Assembly (NCBI GenBank): GCA_024449915.1
Contig: JAMZAV010002042.1
Coordinates: 102,001-166,000 of the forward strand
Origin: Sweltsa coloradensis
Lineage: Eukaryota; Arthropoda; Insecta; Plecoptera; Chloroperlidae
Direction of reading: 5' to 3'
Length of the DNA: 64,000 nucleotides
In this document: one piece after another, positions 37,262 to 48,497 of the stretch
Layout: every line of letters begins with the position of its first letter
Numbering within the stretch: position 1 is the first letter of the stretch
Made by a program: the position numbers and the translations under genes
The notes under the pieces: model-generated
The model's database searches: none
The model's input: only the letters and a program-made list of their open reading frames with translations
What the model was told of the DNA's origin: nothing

Positions 37262-37331
37262 ACTGTGACTCCAGCCTCCGTAGAGTCACAGTCAACCTTG
37301 AAAATGTCTGACGTAGTACAGACGAAACGTC
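37262..37331 (+). ncRNA. PLE3 3' RNA structure, hammerhead-like
   Basis: A perfect 10-bp stem ACTGTGACTC/GAGTCACAGT (37262-37271, 37283-37292) precedes a second hairpin GTCTG/CAGAC (37306-37310, 37319-37323) followed by GAAACGTC (37324-37331). About 40 bp downstream is TTCGACGCGG, the same pair of words as in PLE1 (GAAACGTC ... TTCGACGCGG). The CUGANGA core is imperfect (CTGACGT). Confidence 0.45.
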
Positions 37332-37441
37332 GGTGGACGCCCAGGTTCTGCCCTGGTTCATCTTATTTTCGACGCGGTTTTACCCAAGATCCTTGTTTTT
37401 ATCCTATGACGGGCCGCGAAAACCTACAACAATCCAAATAT

Positions 37442-37574
37442 ATATATACAGGCTACTATGACGCTATGACGCTGTTATGTTTGTACTTCAGACAGAAATT
37501 AAATTTAAAAAAATATAAAACTGTCCCGGGTTCTATCCCCGGTGTAGTCACTTTTTTAATTTCAGTCTAAAGTA

Positions 37575-37606
<32 letters not shown>
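37442..37606 (+). mobile_element. Foldback element FB, partial copy with tRNA T-arm
   Basis: GACGCTGTTATGTTTGTACTTC leads to AGACAGAAATTAAA. A T-arm piece CCCGGGTTCTATCCCCGG TG (37526-37545) is followed by AGTCACTTTTTTAATTTCAG, TCTAAAGTACTAA and a (TA)n run at 37573-37606. The left and right words are mutually inverted (AGTACTT...AATT / AATT...AAGTACT). Same family as 37700-37895 and 60045-60190. Confidence 0.65.
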
Positions 37607-37608
<2 letters not shown>

Positions 37609-37699
37609 ATCGGGTGAGGTGGGTTAAGTGCAAACCACCTACTAAATTATATATTATTATAACCCAGAAAAACGTGAATTATAACATATATATTAATAA

Positions 37700-37895
37700 T
37701 AAATAATTAAATTAAAAGAAGTGACTACACCGGGGTTTGAACCCGGGACCTTTGTTGTCCGGGCTATGCTCTTACCAACTGAGCTATGCAGCCACCATTT
37801 CAAAACTGTCTAAATTCTTGGTCTGTTTGTTTGTCACTATTTTAATTTTTGTCTTAAGTACTAACATAACAACGTCAAAGTCGCCTACTATAAAA
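37700..37895 (-). mobile_element. Foldback element FB, copy with near-complete tRNA-like core
   Basis: Reading the minus strand: ACCTTGGTTTTATAGTAGGC, TTGTTATGTTAGTACTTAAG, a 60-bp spacer, then the tRNA-like core (37793-37722), then TTCTTTTAATTTAATT and AT-rich DNA. The flank words match the 37442 and 60045 copies in the same order and orientation relative to the T-arm. Confidence 0.65.
37722..37793 (-). tRNA. tRNA-like sequence inside FB, probably a pseudogene
   Basis: 72 nt: GGCTGCATAGCTCAGTTGGT, AAGAGCATAGCCCGGACAAC, AAAGGTCCCGGGTTCAAACC, CCGGTGTAGTCA. All seven acceptor positions pair (two G-U), the D-arm GCTC/GAGC and T-arm CCGGG/CCCGG are perfect, and both internal pol III boxes are good. 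The anticodon arm does not form a stem and is two bases short, so I cannot assign an anticodon. It could be transcribed by pol III but hardly works in translation. Confidence 0.45.
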
Positions 37896-38807
37896 CCAAG
37901 GTTAAACATATATGTCGATATATATGTCGTCGATAAACGGTAACAAAATGTAAAAAAAAATTGGTTAAACGTTTTCAAAGTCAACCATGTTCGTGGAATT
38001 AGTGGATCTGAATGATTGATAACAAGCGCGGGTACAAGAATACCCAAAATAGTGAGCGAAGCTACATAATCAGAAGATCGTCGAAGAAGTATTCAGAATC
38101 GAAATAATACGCCTTGCGTTGATATTTTTGGTAGCAGCAAAATATCAATGAGATACGTGCCAAGAAAGAAAGAAAATCGAAAATATTGGCCGTTCCTTTG
38201 CCTCCCCCACACCCCACTTCCATTTGTTTGTCGGTTGGTAAGCAGTTTTAAGAACTCATTTCTTATAATGTTGACGTCATTTTGTAAGTACATGTGTTTC
38301 TCAAAGAATTTCCTAGAAACGTAAACATTGTTTACAAAGAACAAACAATTGCCAAAACCGTTGTGACGAAATGCAAGATAATATAATATAGTCGCGTTGG
38401 TTTCGATAAGTATGGGTGAGGTTATGTTAGGTTAGTGAACATGTTGACGAGCCAATGATTTGTTGTGGATATATCGGCGAGATGTGGTGTGGCGTGATTC
38501 CAGCAAACATCCTCCTTCATGTAAATCTCACGCCATCAGCAAACAAAGCATGCTGTCTCAATACCGCATAGTGTGCCGTGTGTGGGTTAGACCTGAGTCA
38601 CAGTTATGTTATGTTGTCTTGTGTGTTCCATTGTCTGAGGGTATGTCAACAAATTTAAACGTCACAACAAAATATGTATTGTTATTTTATTAATAATGTA
38701 CATTGTACTCTGGTATGTTCCTTGGATTGATGTTTTTATTTATGTTAGTATAAAAGAGAAATAAATAATTAATAAATAAATGCGAATGTATTCATTAAAA
38801 AATAAAA
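37896..38807. other. Unassigned DNA
   Basis: No gene recognised. One short GTTATGTTAGGTTAG word at 38420. Confidence 0.45.
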
Positions 38808-38808
38808 A

Positions 38809-38900
38809 ACTGTGGCACTTCAAAATTCAAAACAATTCGTTACAATAAAAACTAACTGTGGCACTTCAAAATTCAAAACATTTCGTTACAATAAAAACTA
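38809..38900. repeat. 46-bp direct tandem duplication
   Basis: Two units start at 38809 and 38855 (ACTGTGGCACTTCAAAATTC ...), with one difference seen. Confidence 0.9.
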
Positions 38901-39454
38901 GCCAATACACTCCCTAGTCAGCAATCGTAATGCAATGCATTGTAACCAAACATCATCATCGTCTACTAACGTTTCAATTTCTGTGCAAGTAGGCTTTTAG
39001 CAGATCAGATACAGCAAGATATATCGAAGTCTCAATATTCAGCGTACAAAGCAATACCACTTTATGTATCACATTCACATCCAAATTATTATAGAGATGA
39101 GCTTAAACTGTGAACTTTACCTTTATACGTATTACGTATATTAAATCCGATTTTACTAATTCCCTTGTTAATAATGAATCACCTTCTGTGTTTGCTACCT
39201 TATAACATGTACTAATTGATTAGGATCTCTTGTGAAGCTCGTTTGATGTGGTGTCATTTCATCCGGCGGAGTCTCTAGCGCAAGCTCTGCATGTGGACGC
39301 GAGTGCCATCATCTGCAACACAAGAAAAACATAATCCTGAAACGAACTATCCGAAATGATTTTTGGTTTGGTTGGCAATAATGGCATAGTAGCTCGTTTC
39401 AGTCTATATAATATTAAAATTATTAAAAAAAAAAATATTATTTGTGGGATGCCC
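38901..39454. other. Unassigned DNA
   Basis: Nothing supported. Confidence 0.45.
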
Positions 39455-39672
39455 GCCCAGGGTGCAATTCATGTCCTTTAGGTGTATAACTATGTTTATT
39501 GGACATTTGGACAATTGAGAAGGGATTTCTTTGGGCTATTTAATAGGACTTAATCCCAGGCATTCCTCGGAAAAAACCTTCAACTACGATTGCCGGCTCG
39601 ACGGGATTTGAACTAAGGACCTACCGAATCCGAGTCGCACGTTGAACGCTCGAGCCAACACTGTCAGTCTTG
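39455..39672 (-). mobile_element. SINE-B copy 2
   Basis: The minus-strand head is AGTGTTGGCTCGAGCGTTCA, ACGTGCGACTCGGATTCGGT, AGGTCCTTAGTTCAAATCCC (B box TTCAAATCC), GTCGAGCCGG. A GGTTTTTTCCGAGGAATGCC block follows, then GGGATTAAGTCC and an AATAGCCCAAAGAAATCCC block. A-box and anticodon-arm spacing are tRNA-like. The TTTTTTCCGAGG body word resembles insect SINEs I recall. Confidence 0.75.
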
Positions 39673-40054
39673 CTCTAGCGTTTGTGGATGAGCGAGCGTC
39701 TAGCCCCATTCTCTATCTTTCAATAAGTTAATGTGTTCATTTTGAGATATTGATTCCAACAAATTCAAAAAAATTACGGAAAAACAAACTTGATACAAAA
39801 TAAAATTACGCTTTTTCCGGCGTTATTGTATTGACAGTCAACATAACAATAATTCATGAAACTCAGGATATGAGTGTCGAGATGCGATGTTTGTTGGGAA
39901 CTCCCCTAGACGTACTATACTTGTAATGATTTTGTAAGCGCTTTGTAAATAATGTGTAAAAAAAGCATTCACACATGAGTTAATAATAATTAGTTAATAT
40001 TTTAAGTACTCCAGTGTCTGGAAAATATTGTTTTGATGTTGTTACAATTTTTAT
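39673..40054. other. Unassigned gap
   Basis: AT-rich, no feature. Confidence 0.4.
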
Positions 40055-40400
40055 TGGATGAGCGCGGCGATGGTTTCAATTTCACTTACACTGAGAAAAC
40101 TAGCTCGTCTCTCTGCCGGGGAAAAGGCATATTTTCACGGGACCTTCGAAATGTGTGAATTGTGGATCTGTGATTTTAATGGTTCAACCGAGGAAATATT
40201 ACTCATGAATATCGTACTTTTACGATTTTTTCGATTTTAATGCGATATTTTCGTGACATTTGGCCCGCGACCGATCCGGCTTTGGCGAAACTTAATGGGA
40301 ACGTTCGAAATCACGAAATTTAGATGTTAGGATTCTGGGGACAATCAAAGAAACGATTCTCATAAAAATCGTACTTTTAGGGCAATGATTGGTCAATATG
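40055..40400. repeat. Dispersed repeat R1, copy 3 (reversed relative to copy 1)
   Basis: ATTGGATGAGCGCGGCGATG, ACCTTCGAAATGTGTGAATT, ATATTACTCATGAATATCGT and ACGATTTTTTCGATTTT follow the reverse-complement order of 24168-24655. More diverged. It then runs into a GCCCCGCACCTTTT word also seen in the PLE3 promoter region. Confidence 0.55.
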
Positions 40401-41206
40401 ACCTCGAGCCCCGCACCTTTTCGCGGCGGACTCAACGAGGCGCATGTCGGTACTTGTTTTTTTTCATACTTTCATCGGTCGCATCGCATTGTTGAAGACA
40501 GACATGGTTGACTATTGCTTGCTAATGACGACACGAAACCGTATTCATTGGACAAAAATAGTCAACCATAAAATCTCATCCATCAACGCGACTGGAAATG
40601 CGTTCGCGAAGCTACCTAGTCGAAATAACATTACTTGTAAACGATATATATTACGCGTATTAACTTAAACCACGCAACACAGTCCAATATTTTCCAGTTT
40701 ATTATGAAGTTCTCAACATATTTTCATGTTGATTCCATACCCAGACCATGCACCCTCACCCCTTGAGGGTGTATGTGGGTGCGCACCCATACATGAGCCA
40801 GCACTCCTAGGTTCTGACCCCATTACAAACTGAAACTCCTACCGGTCTGCACTTAGCACTAACACAGTTCCACTTCATTCAACAAATATGAGTAGACTCA
40901 AAAGCGAACGCTTTACAACCTACCAATGCCACTTTTGTGATCGATATATTTCTAGGTTCAAAAATTAATTCATAATTCCATACTTTTTGGAAGCAAGAGT
41001 GAAAATTCATTGGAATTCTCGTGTAAATAATTTGCACTTTTGCAATTTTAACCAAACCAATGTTGATTGGGGAGTATGGCAATGGGCAGCGCTTTTCTGG
41101 CAAGAAAACTGTGCATGTGTGTGAGTCAAATCTCACGATACATACCGAACATGACATCCGATTCACATGCGTGTTTTGTTAAAATTGTCCTTCATCAAGG
41201 ATAATA
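40401..41206. other. Unassigned DNA
   Basis: GC-richer block 40400-40450, otherwise no feature. Confidence 0.4.
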
Positions 41207-41263
41207 CAGCTTATTTCTCGATTTGTTTAGTCAAGAAACACTCCCATAGGTGTAATTGAAATT

Positions 41264-41335
41264 ATTTACTACAATTCAGAAATTAAAAAATTCCAGGTTG
41301 GGGCGGACTTTTTTAATTTCTGAATTGTAGTAAAT
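41264..41335. mobile_element. Short palindromic element, 27-bp perfect arms
   Basis: ATTTACTACAATTCAGAAAT TAAAAAA (41264-41290) and its exact complement (41309-41335) surround an 18-bp GC-rich loop. ATACAGCTTAT occurs on both sides (about 41205 and 41337), so the insertion may lie in a small duplication. Confidence 0.75.
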
Positions 41336-41454
41336 GATACAGCTTATGTTTATGTTGATTTTGGGAGTAGGTGGGCGGAGTAGTAGGGACCTCAGAGAAA
41401 CTTTGACCTCCCTTTCCTCGGTAAATCAACCAAGGGGACTCGAACGCTGAAACA

Positions 41455-44400
41455 AACGATCACATTAGGGTCTACTCATATCTCGTCTAAAACATGTTTT
41501 AATGGAAAAACACACTAGCACATAAGGGACCACTCATATCTCAGATAAAACATGATTCAACATGTTTGTTGTCATGGGAAAAAACACTAGCACATAAGGG
41601 ACCACTCATATCTCGTCTAAAACATGTTTCAAGGAGGTTAATGGGGAAACACACTAGCACATAAGAGACTGCTATATCTCGGCTAAAACATGTTTTAAGG
41701 AGGTTAATGTGGAAACAAACAAGCACATAAGAGACTACTCATATCTCGGTAAACATGTTTTGGAGTGTTAATGGGGAAACCAGCACTAAGGAGTCATAGA
41801 TCTGCAAACATGTTTAAAAAGGTTATTAGGAGGTTAAAGGGGAACACTCATACGACTAAACTATTTTGGCTAAAAATTTTTAAGATAGGGACACACACAC
41901 TAGGCTAATAACGACGTTTTAAGGATTTGGAAAACAATAGTACATAAGGAGTTAATGGATATTACGCTAAAACATGGATACTAAAGGTTAGGTAAACACT
42001 TTTAAGGGTTTAATGGGAAACATATCTGCTAACTGCTAACTGAGGGGTTAAGGGAAACAAAGCACATAAGGGACTCTCATATCTCGGCTAAAAATGTTTT
42101 AAGGAGGTTAATGGGGAAAACACACTAACGACTACTAAACTCTAAAAATGTCTGCTAAGATGTTTGAAGAAGTTCACAGGGTAAGAAACTACATATCGGG
42201 ACTAACTATGTTTGCAAAAAGTTTAAGGGAATATATGGAAAACAATTAACATAAGGGCTAAACTTCATATTAACAGGTTAGGAAAACACTAGATAAGGGA
42301 AACACTAGATGCTAAAACTTATTTCGGCTTAAAAGTGATTTTAATGGTTAATGGGAAATAATCCAATAGAACATGTTTAAGTTATGGGCAAAACAGTTTT
42401 AAAGGATTAATGTAAACACCTAATAAAGTTTACAATAATTGACAACAACATGCTTAAGGAGTTAATGGGGAAAACACTGCTTTAAGGGTTAATGTAACTC
42501 CTGCTAAACATGGTTATAAAGGTTCATGGTAAATACTCATGTACTAAGGGTAATGTAAAATCTCGGCTAAACATGTTTCTTAAAACATGTTTTGAAGAAG
42601 TTAATGTGGAAACAATACTAGGACACTTATATATGCTAAAACTTTTTAGGGTTAAAAGTGTTTTAAGGAGACAACTGCACAAAGATACTCAACTGAAAAA
42701 CATTTTTAAGAGTTAGGGGAAAACATACACGAGTAAGGGAACCATACTCGTAGGACTTTTATATTGCAAAACATGTTAGGATATGCAATCGCTAAACATT
42801 TTAAGGAGGTTAATGGGGAAACACACTAAAATATAGAAGGAGTTAAGGAACCACTACTCTAAGACTACTTTAAGCGTTATGGAAAACATTTAAGAGTATG
42901 AAGGACTATACACTGCCAAAACTGTTTTAAGGATTAATGTGGAAAAACTTTAACAAAGGTACTCGGAAATCCGCTAAAAGAATGTTTAAGATCGGAAATG
43001 GAATAAGCACTAGATGGAAACGGACCTGCTATCGGCTAAACACATCTTTAAGAGGTTAAGGGGTAAACACACAGCTAACGGGACTACTCAACTCTCTTGC
43101 TAAAAAGTTTTAAGGAGGTTAATGGGGAAACACACTAGCACGTAAGGGATTACTCATATTAGAAACATGTTTTAAGGAGGTTAATGGGGAAACACTACAC
43201 AAGGGATATTATCCTAAACTGTTTTAAGAAGTTAGTTTAAAAGACTTAGGGACACACTGCTAAAAGGGTACTCATGCTAAAACATGTTTTAAGGAGGTTT
43301 ATGAAACACATAGACATTAGGGATAAAATCTGTTAAGAGTTTATGGAAAGTAATGGAATAAGGACTACTAATAGGTACATATTTTTAAGAGAATGTGTAA
43401 AAGAGTTAATGGAAACAACTGCAATACTGGTAACATTTTAACTGGAAGTTTTTTAGAGGTAAATGGCAAACACATAGCACATAGGGATTACAATTTTATA
43501 GAGTAATGGTAATAAAGGAGTTAAGGATAACTCGCTAACAATAAGGTCTTAATATCGAAAACATGTTAAGGAGGTATGAGAAACACTTAGCACATAAGGA
43601 CTACTACTGCAAAACAGTTTTAAGAGGTTGGGGAAACATCAAGAGCAATAAGGGATTCTCATACTCGGATAAACATGTATTTGGGGTTATGGAAACAGTA
43701 AGGACTAGGGACACATATTTGCTAAATATTCTTAAAGGTTAATGGAACAATGGAACACAACTAGATAAGTTACTCATATCTTGCTAAAACATGTTTTAAG
43801 GAGGTTAATGGACACACTACACATAGGATCTCTTCTCTGCTAAACATGTTTAAGGAGTTAATGGGAACACAAGCCAAATGTTTAAGGTCTAAAAAGTTAA
43901 GAGTAAGGGAACACCTACCCTAAACTGTTTAAGGTAAATGTTTAAAAAGCTAGGAAAACGACTACATAGCTCTCTAAATCTGTTAAAGTTTATGGAAGGT
44001 AATGGCGAAACGCACTACATATCGCTACACATTTCGGCTAAAACTGTTTAAAGGAAGGGAAACACCTAGCTATAAAACATTTTTAAGATAATGTTTAAAG
44101 CACTAAGGGAACACTACTAGCTTCATCGAACATATGACAGTACCAATATTTGGACTATCGCGATTTGGACCAACTTTTAGGTAATTAATGGCTAATACAT
44201 GTTTTTAGGAGGTAAATGGGGAAACACACTAGCACATAAGGGACTACTCATATCTCGGCTAAAACATGTTTTAAGGAGGTTAATGGGGAAACACACTAGC
44301 ATATAAGGGACTACTCATATCTCTGCTAAAACATGTTTTAAGGAGGCTAATGGGGAAACACACTAGCACATAAGGGACTACTCATATCTCTGCTAAAACA

Positions 44401-44580
44401 TGTTTTAAGGAGGTTAATGGGGAAACACACTATAGCACATACGGGAATTCTCTTGTCTCGGCTTATAATGTTTTAAGGAGGTTAATGGGGAAACTCACTA
44501 GCACATAAGGGACTACTCATATCTCTGCTAAAACATGTTTTAAGGAGGTAAATGGGGAAACACACAGGGCACATAAAGAA
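41455..44580. repeat. 67-bp satellite array, noisy in the middle
   Basis: The unit contains AGCACATAAGGGACTACTCA, TATCTCGGCTAAAACATGTT, TTAAGGAGGTTAATGGGGAA and ACACACT. Clean units lie at 41455-41760 and 44200-44580 (AGCACATAAG at 44231, 44298, 44365, exactly 67 apart). From about 41780 to 44200 the words AAACATG, GTTTTAAGG, TTAATGG and GGAAACAC recur, but with many small deletions. No coding function. Confidence 0.95.
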
Positions 44581-46153
44581 GGCCTACTTATACCTCGGCT
44601 TAAGTCATTATGTCATGATTAGAATAATTGTTACACATTTGTGGAAATGCACATTGAAAATCACAGCACTTTTTATAAACCGATCAAGAGCGAAACATTA
44701 TGGAGCTAAGCTTACCATATTTGGACATGATCGGACATCTTCGGACAATCATTAATCGGTATCAATTTATTAATAGATGTTGAAACTTTTACAGAAATAT
44801 CGATCGAAAGTCAATAATCACTTGACGTCCCTAGTTTATAGCCTTCATGATATTTCTGTTTAGTACCTTGATTTCACACCATCTTTCTGGTGTCAGTTTG
44901 TTGTTGTGTGTCCCTGTATACAGATCTTCATTGACTCGTTACGGAACCCGAGTACGCTTCGGGTTTGTGCCCTGGCTTTCGTTTTTGAGGAGAATAAAGT
45001 GCATTCGATTTTGCACATCGTTAGAAGTTGTTAGCAATGTTTGTACGCACAACTTTGTTGGCGTATTATACGTTCTTGCTCGTATTTCAGGATACATGCA
45101 TTTCTAATACACGGCATTCACTTCCACCGTCCATTCTATTATATTCTTTCATTCTTTTTTGCAGAAATGTTGCTAAAAAAAAACTAGGAGGAAAGAGGAA
45201 AATAGTCGAGACCAGTAACTTTCGTCCTTCATTAACTGACGGGAGTATAACGTGGTTTGCAAATTGCAGCTTGTAAATCAGCACAGCTCATGGCTATTTT
45301 GCGAACTTTTTTAAATCAAGACCAACTTTGAATGAAATCGCAGGAACGCAGACTCTCCGTCGAAGAGAAATCTATTCCGTTTTCGCCTCCTGGTGAGTGA
45401 TATGTGCTTCAGTTCAGTAATCTACAAGCGAATAATAGAGTATCCTGTAGGGAGATTTCTTTAATGGAGTATTGTGGAAATCTCAATTAATACAAATTCA
45501 AGCATTCTATATACAATCGATCTTTCGAGATTTCACCATTAAAGTGAGATTCTCTGATTCCCTGTTTCTATTTGGTCAATATGTGTGCCGAGATCGTGTT
45601 TTCAAATCAAATGATAGACTTGAGCTCGGTCGTCTTCAATTAGGCTATTTCCGCTGCCATCTTAAAACATATGGCTGCCAGGGCCAGTGTAGATTTGAGA
45701 AAGAAGTTGTAAAGCACACAACTAAATCAAACATAGGCCTCTTATTATTTCACCATGGAACCACCAAAGAAAAAACCATTTATATTGCTGATTACCAAAT
45801 ATCAACCACTGTGTGGTGACCTTTTTTCCTTACTACAATGACACATTACGAAAACTTACAAACGGGCATACGTACACATGGGAGTACCTAAAAGGGGCAG
45901 ATAGTCGAAAAAGGATACAAATAAAGATTTATTCGTTTCTTCCCTAACGTCCAAATATTATTTTTAGTGGAGGTGCCGAGTATAAATTAGGACTTAAAGG
46001 AAATACACTTTGTTCCAAAATTCAAGTCTCTTTTTTGGTGAAGGTGTCTATTATTATTTAACCAAAATTCACAAGGAGCGTGCAATAGCCGACCATGTAT
46101 ACCCTAGTTGGCTACCTAACTTGCACAATATCGTGTCACCAGGCCCATTAATT
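44581..46153. other. Unassigned DNA
   Basis: A 115-codon open frame (45472-45819, +) has no recognisable domain. No other feature. Confidence 0.4.
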
Positions 46154-46292
46154 TGTAACCACCCATTCTTCTGATCGTCTTGAAACTTTGCACGCGGTTA
46201 ATGCTACGTTTGTGCTGGTTTGTGCCGCAAACCGCATCGTTTGTGCTGTTTCCGTTCAAAAATTACCCGCACTTGAAAGTGCGTGGTTACAA
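46154..46292 (+). mobile_element. MITE-N copy 1
   Basis: About 140 bp with short inverted ends TTGTAACCACCCA / TGCGTGGTTACAA. It contains ACGTTTGTGCTGGTTTGTGC and CGTTTGTGCTGTTTCCGTTC. Copy 2 is the near-identical reverse copy at 47376-47515. Confidence 0.75.
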
Positions 46293-46324
46293 CTTAATTT
46301 TATGTTATTAATTTGATTTAAATA

Positions 46325-46400
46325 ATTTGTCTGATCGAAATGGAACTTTGCACGTGGTAAGTGCAACGCCTCGTTTGTGGTACCTTTTGTGTTGTTGTTT
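46325..46400 (+). repeat. MITE-N fragment, copy 3
   Basis: CTGATCGAAATGGAACTTTG, CACGTGGTAAGTGCAACGCC and TCGTTTGTGGTACC repeat the first half of MITE-N with changes. Truncated. Confidence 0.6.
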
Positions 46401-46824
46401 ATGTATACAAAATATTGTACTTGTACATCCTGTGTTATTAGGATTGTACAAGGATTTGTATAGGTGCTTTTTTTCATGCTGTATATTAATTACAACAGTC
46501 ATAATACTTGATAATGTATGAAAACAGTGTTTTAATACATCATTGATGTGTCAATATAATACGGGCTTCACATAGCAAAATGTTATGTATTTAGGAATTA
46601 TATATAATCATATTGTATACAAATGTAAGAGTTTTAAAATTAACTTGACATCAAATACATTAGAAGCACAGCAAGTATCATAGCAACGTTAAAAAACCAT
46701 AATCTTACATCTGCATGATTGTATGTACTAGACGAATAATTTTCAAGGTACGTAATATTCTTACGTTACCAGACATAAAGATTTATGTCACAAAACTACA
46801 ATCTCAATACATATTCCCGCTCAC

Positions 46825-47125
46825 TCACTCATTAAATACCCACGCAATCACTTACTCATTCACACATTCATTCACTCACTCACTCATCTATTTCCTCACT
46901 AATTCAACCACCCACCAACCCACCCACCCACTCACTTTGTCACTCACTCATACACTCACTCTCTCACTCACTCACTCACTCACTCACTCAGTCACTCAGT
47001 CACTCAGTCACTCACTCACTCACTCACTCACTCACTCACTCACTCACTCACTCACTCACTCACGCATTCACACACTCACGCATTCACACACTCATCCACT
47101 CACCCACTCACCCACTGACCAATTC
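46825..47125 (+). repeat. (CACT)n simple-sequence tract
   Basis: Roughly 300 bp of CACT/CATT repeats with interruptions. The Thr-His-Ser open frame over it is an artefact. Confidence 0.95.
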
Positions 47126-47375
47126 ACTCACTTAAACTGAAATGCCATTAGCCACATGTTTGTCCATGAGATCAATATACTAAAACCATGAAATCAAACC
47201 ACTAATTCATATTTGAGACTCCAAAATTTGTAAACGCGCAATTAAATTAGTTATTCAGATCTATCATGCAAACAAATTTTCTCGGTGGTAAACTTTGTAT
47301 ACTATTTTGCTTTGTTATTACTCTCAAAAGTACCCCCATTAAAAGAATAATCAGAACAGTGGGTGCATTAAGTTG

Positions 47376-47515
47376 TCACCACCCACTTGCAAGTGCGTGT
47401 AACTTTTGAACGGAAACAGCACAAACGATGTGGTTTGCGGCACAAACCAGCACAAACGTAGCACTAACCGCGTGCAATGTTTTAAGTCGATCAGAAGAAT
47501 GGGTGGTTACAACTT
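47376..47515 (-). mobile_element. MITE-N copy 2
   Basis: Reverse complement of 46154-46292 with scattered mismatches: CACCACCCACTTGCAAGTGC ... AGAATGGGTGGTTACAAC. The two copies could also act as long inverted ends of a 1.36-kb composite. Confidence 0.75.
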
Positions 47516-47562
47516 TATGTACCTCTTGTAGCCTGAGCAAGTTCTCACAACATCCAAAAAAG

Positions 47563-47900
47563 TTATCCGTAAATTGATGCCCCCCGCCCACTTTGGCCAT
47601 TTTTCAAGATTTGAAGAAAATACTGACAATTCGTATTTTGATGTTTTGATCGGCGATTATTATATATTTCCCTTATCTGATATTTGGCAATCTTCATTTT
47701 GTTTGGGGTAGGATCGTCTCGTAACAAATCAGTTTTATAATATTGTGTTTCCACGAGAATAATATATTGTGGACTTTCATCACTCGTGACTAGCCTAGTC
47801 AACTGCAACTTAATTTTAGATTTTCCTTTCACTAGCTGCATATCCATGTGCATAGTGGTGATTCTTGCTCCGTCATTTGCAAAATCGGCCGTGGTAGGGC
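47563..47900 (-). CDS. Unrecognised open frame, possible exon
   Basis: A minus-strand frame continues upstream of the first Met without stops (ADFANDGARITTMHMDMQLV, KGKSKIKLQLTRLVTSDESP, QYIILVETQYYKTDLLRDDP ...) and ends GASIYG. Its composition looks protein-like and non-repetitive. No domain is recognised, no convincing splice site fixes its edges, and no neighbouring exon is seen. Confidence 0.15.
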
Positions 47901-48114
47901 TCTTTAGCGCTAGTCTACACCGCTTAGTTCAAATAAATACTTGAAATGTGTAAATGGTTAATAATAAAATGAATGATTATATGCTACAAGAACTTTACTC
48001 TCTGTGGTGACACCCAAAGTTGGTAAAGGGTAAAATATAAAAATTACAAATTACAACTGCCGCTCGGGGGTGTTCACTAGCTCCGTGGCCGATTATTGCA
48101 AAGTCCATGACAAT

Positions 48115-48497
48115 AAATAAATACATTTCAAAACAATCATATTTAGAGTCTACTCAGTCAAAAAACTGATTTTCAGTGACAGAAATTAAATTTAAAGCAG
48201 ACCAAGGCAACGCTGTAGGTGCCAACACCATCGACTAGCAAAACAGCTGGACACGATTCCACCCGCGGACAGGGTCAGAAATCAGAATCAACAAGGCTAA
48301 TTCAGAACAACCTTGGAATTTATTATGTGCCTCGTTGCTAGGACGGCTTCAATATCACCGTTTACACATTCCTGAGCTAACAATCGACATGGGTCATCAT
48401 CAGAAGCTTAAAAACTTCCGTCTAGAGCAGGAATCGTATCTTGGAACTTGTGTATTGGAGGCAGAGACCCTAATTACAAGACCAACGAACCACACAC
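48115..48497 (-). mobile_element. SINE-A copy 3, degenerate
   Basis: The tail end AATAAATAAATACATTTC and CTACTCAGTCAAAAAACTGA TTTTCAGTG is at the left, the body words GTAGGTGCCAACACCATCGA and AGAATCAACAAGGC are shared with the other copies, and the tRNA head at 48430-48495 has a damaged B box. Older than copy 2. Confidence 0.75.

Larger units (their letters stand above)
36099..37430 (+). mobile_element. PLE3: diverged Penelope-like element, 5'-truncated
   Basis: Coding homology runs from YGLPKIHK (36106) to 37068. A 3' region follows with a triple 31-bp repeat, TATATAAG, a 10-bp hairpin, a hammerhead-like hairpin and a terminal GACGGGCCGCGAAAACCT (about 37408) that matches the PLE1/PLE2 terminus. 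It is a different subfamily from PLE1. Confidence 0.85.

Noticed and set aside
37722..37793. Functional tRNA gene
   Set aside because: Good acceptor, D and T arms, but no anticodon stem, two bases short, and embedded in a repeat family. Kept only as tRNA-like.
45472..45819. 115-codon open frame
   Set aside because: No family resemblance and no gene context.
46715..47140. Thr/His/Ser-rich 141-codon frame
   Set aside because: Translation of a (CACT)n tract.
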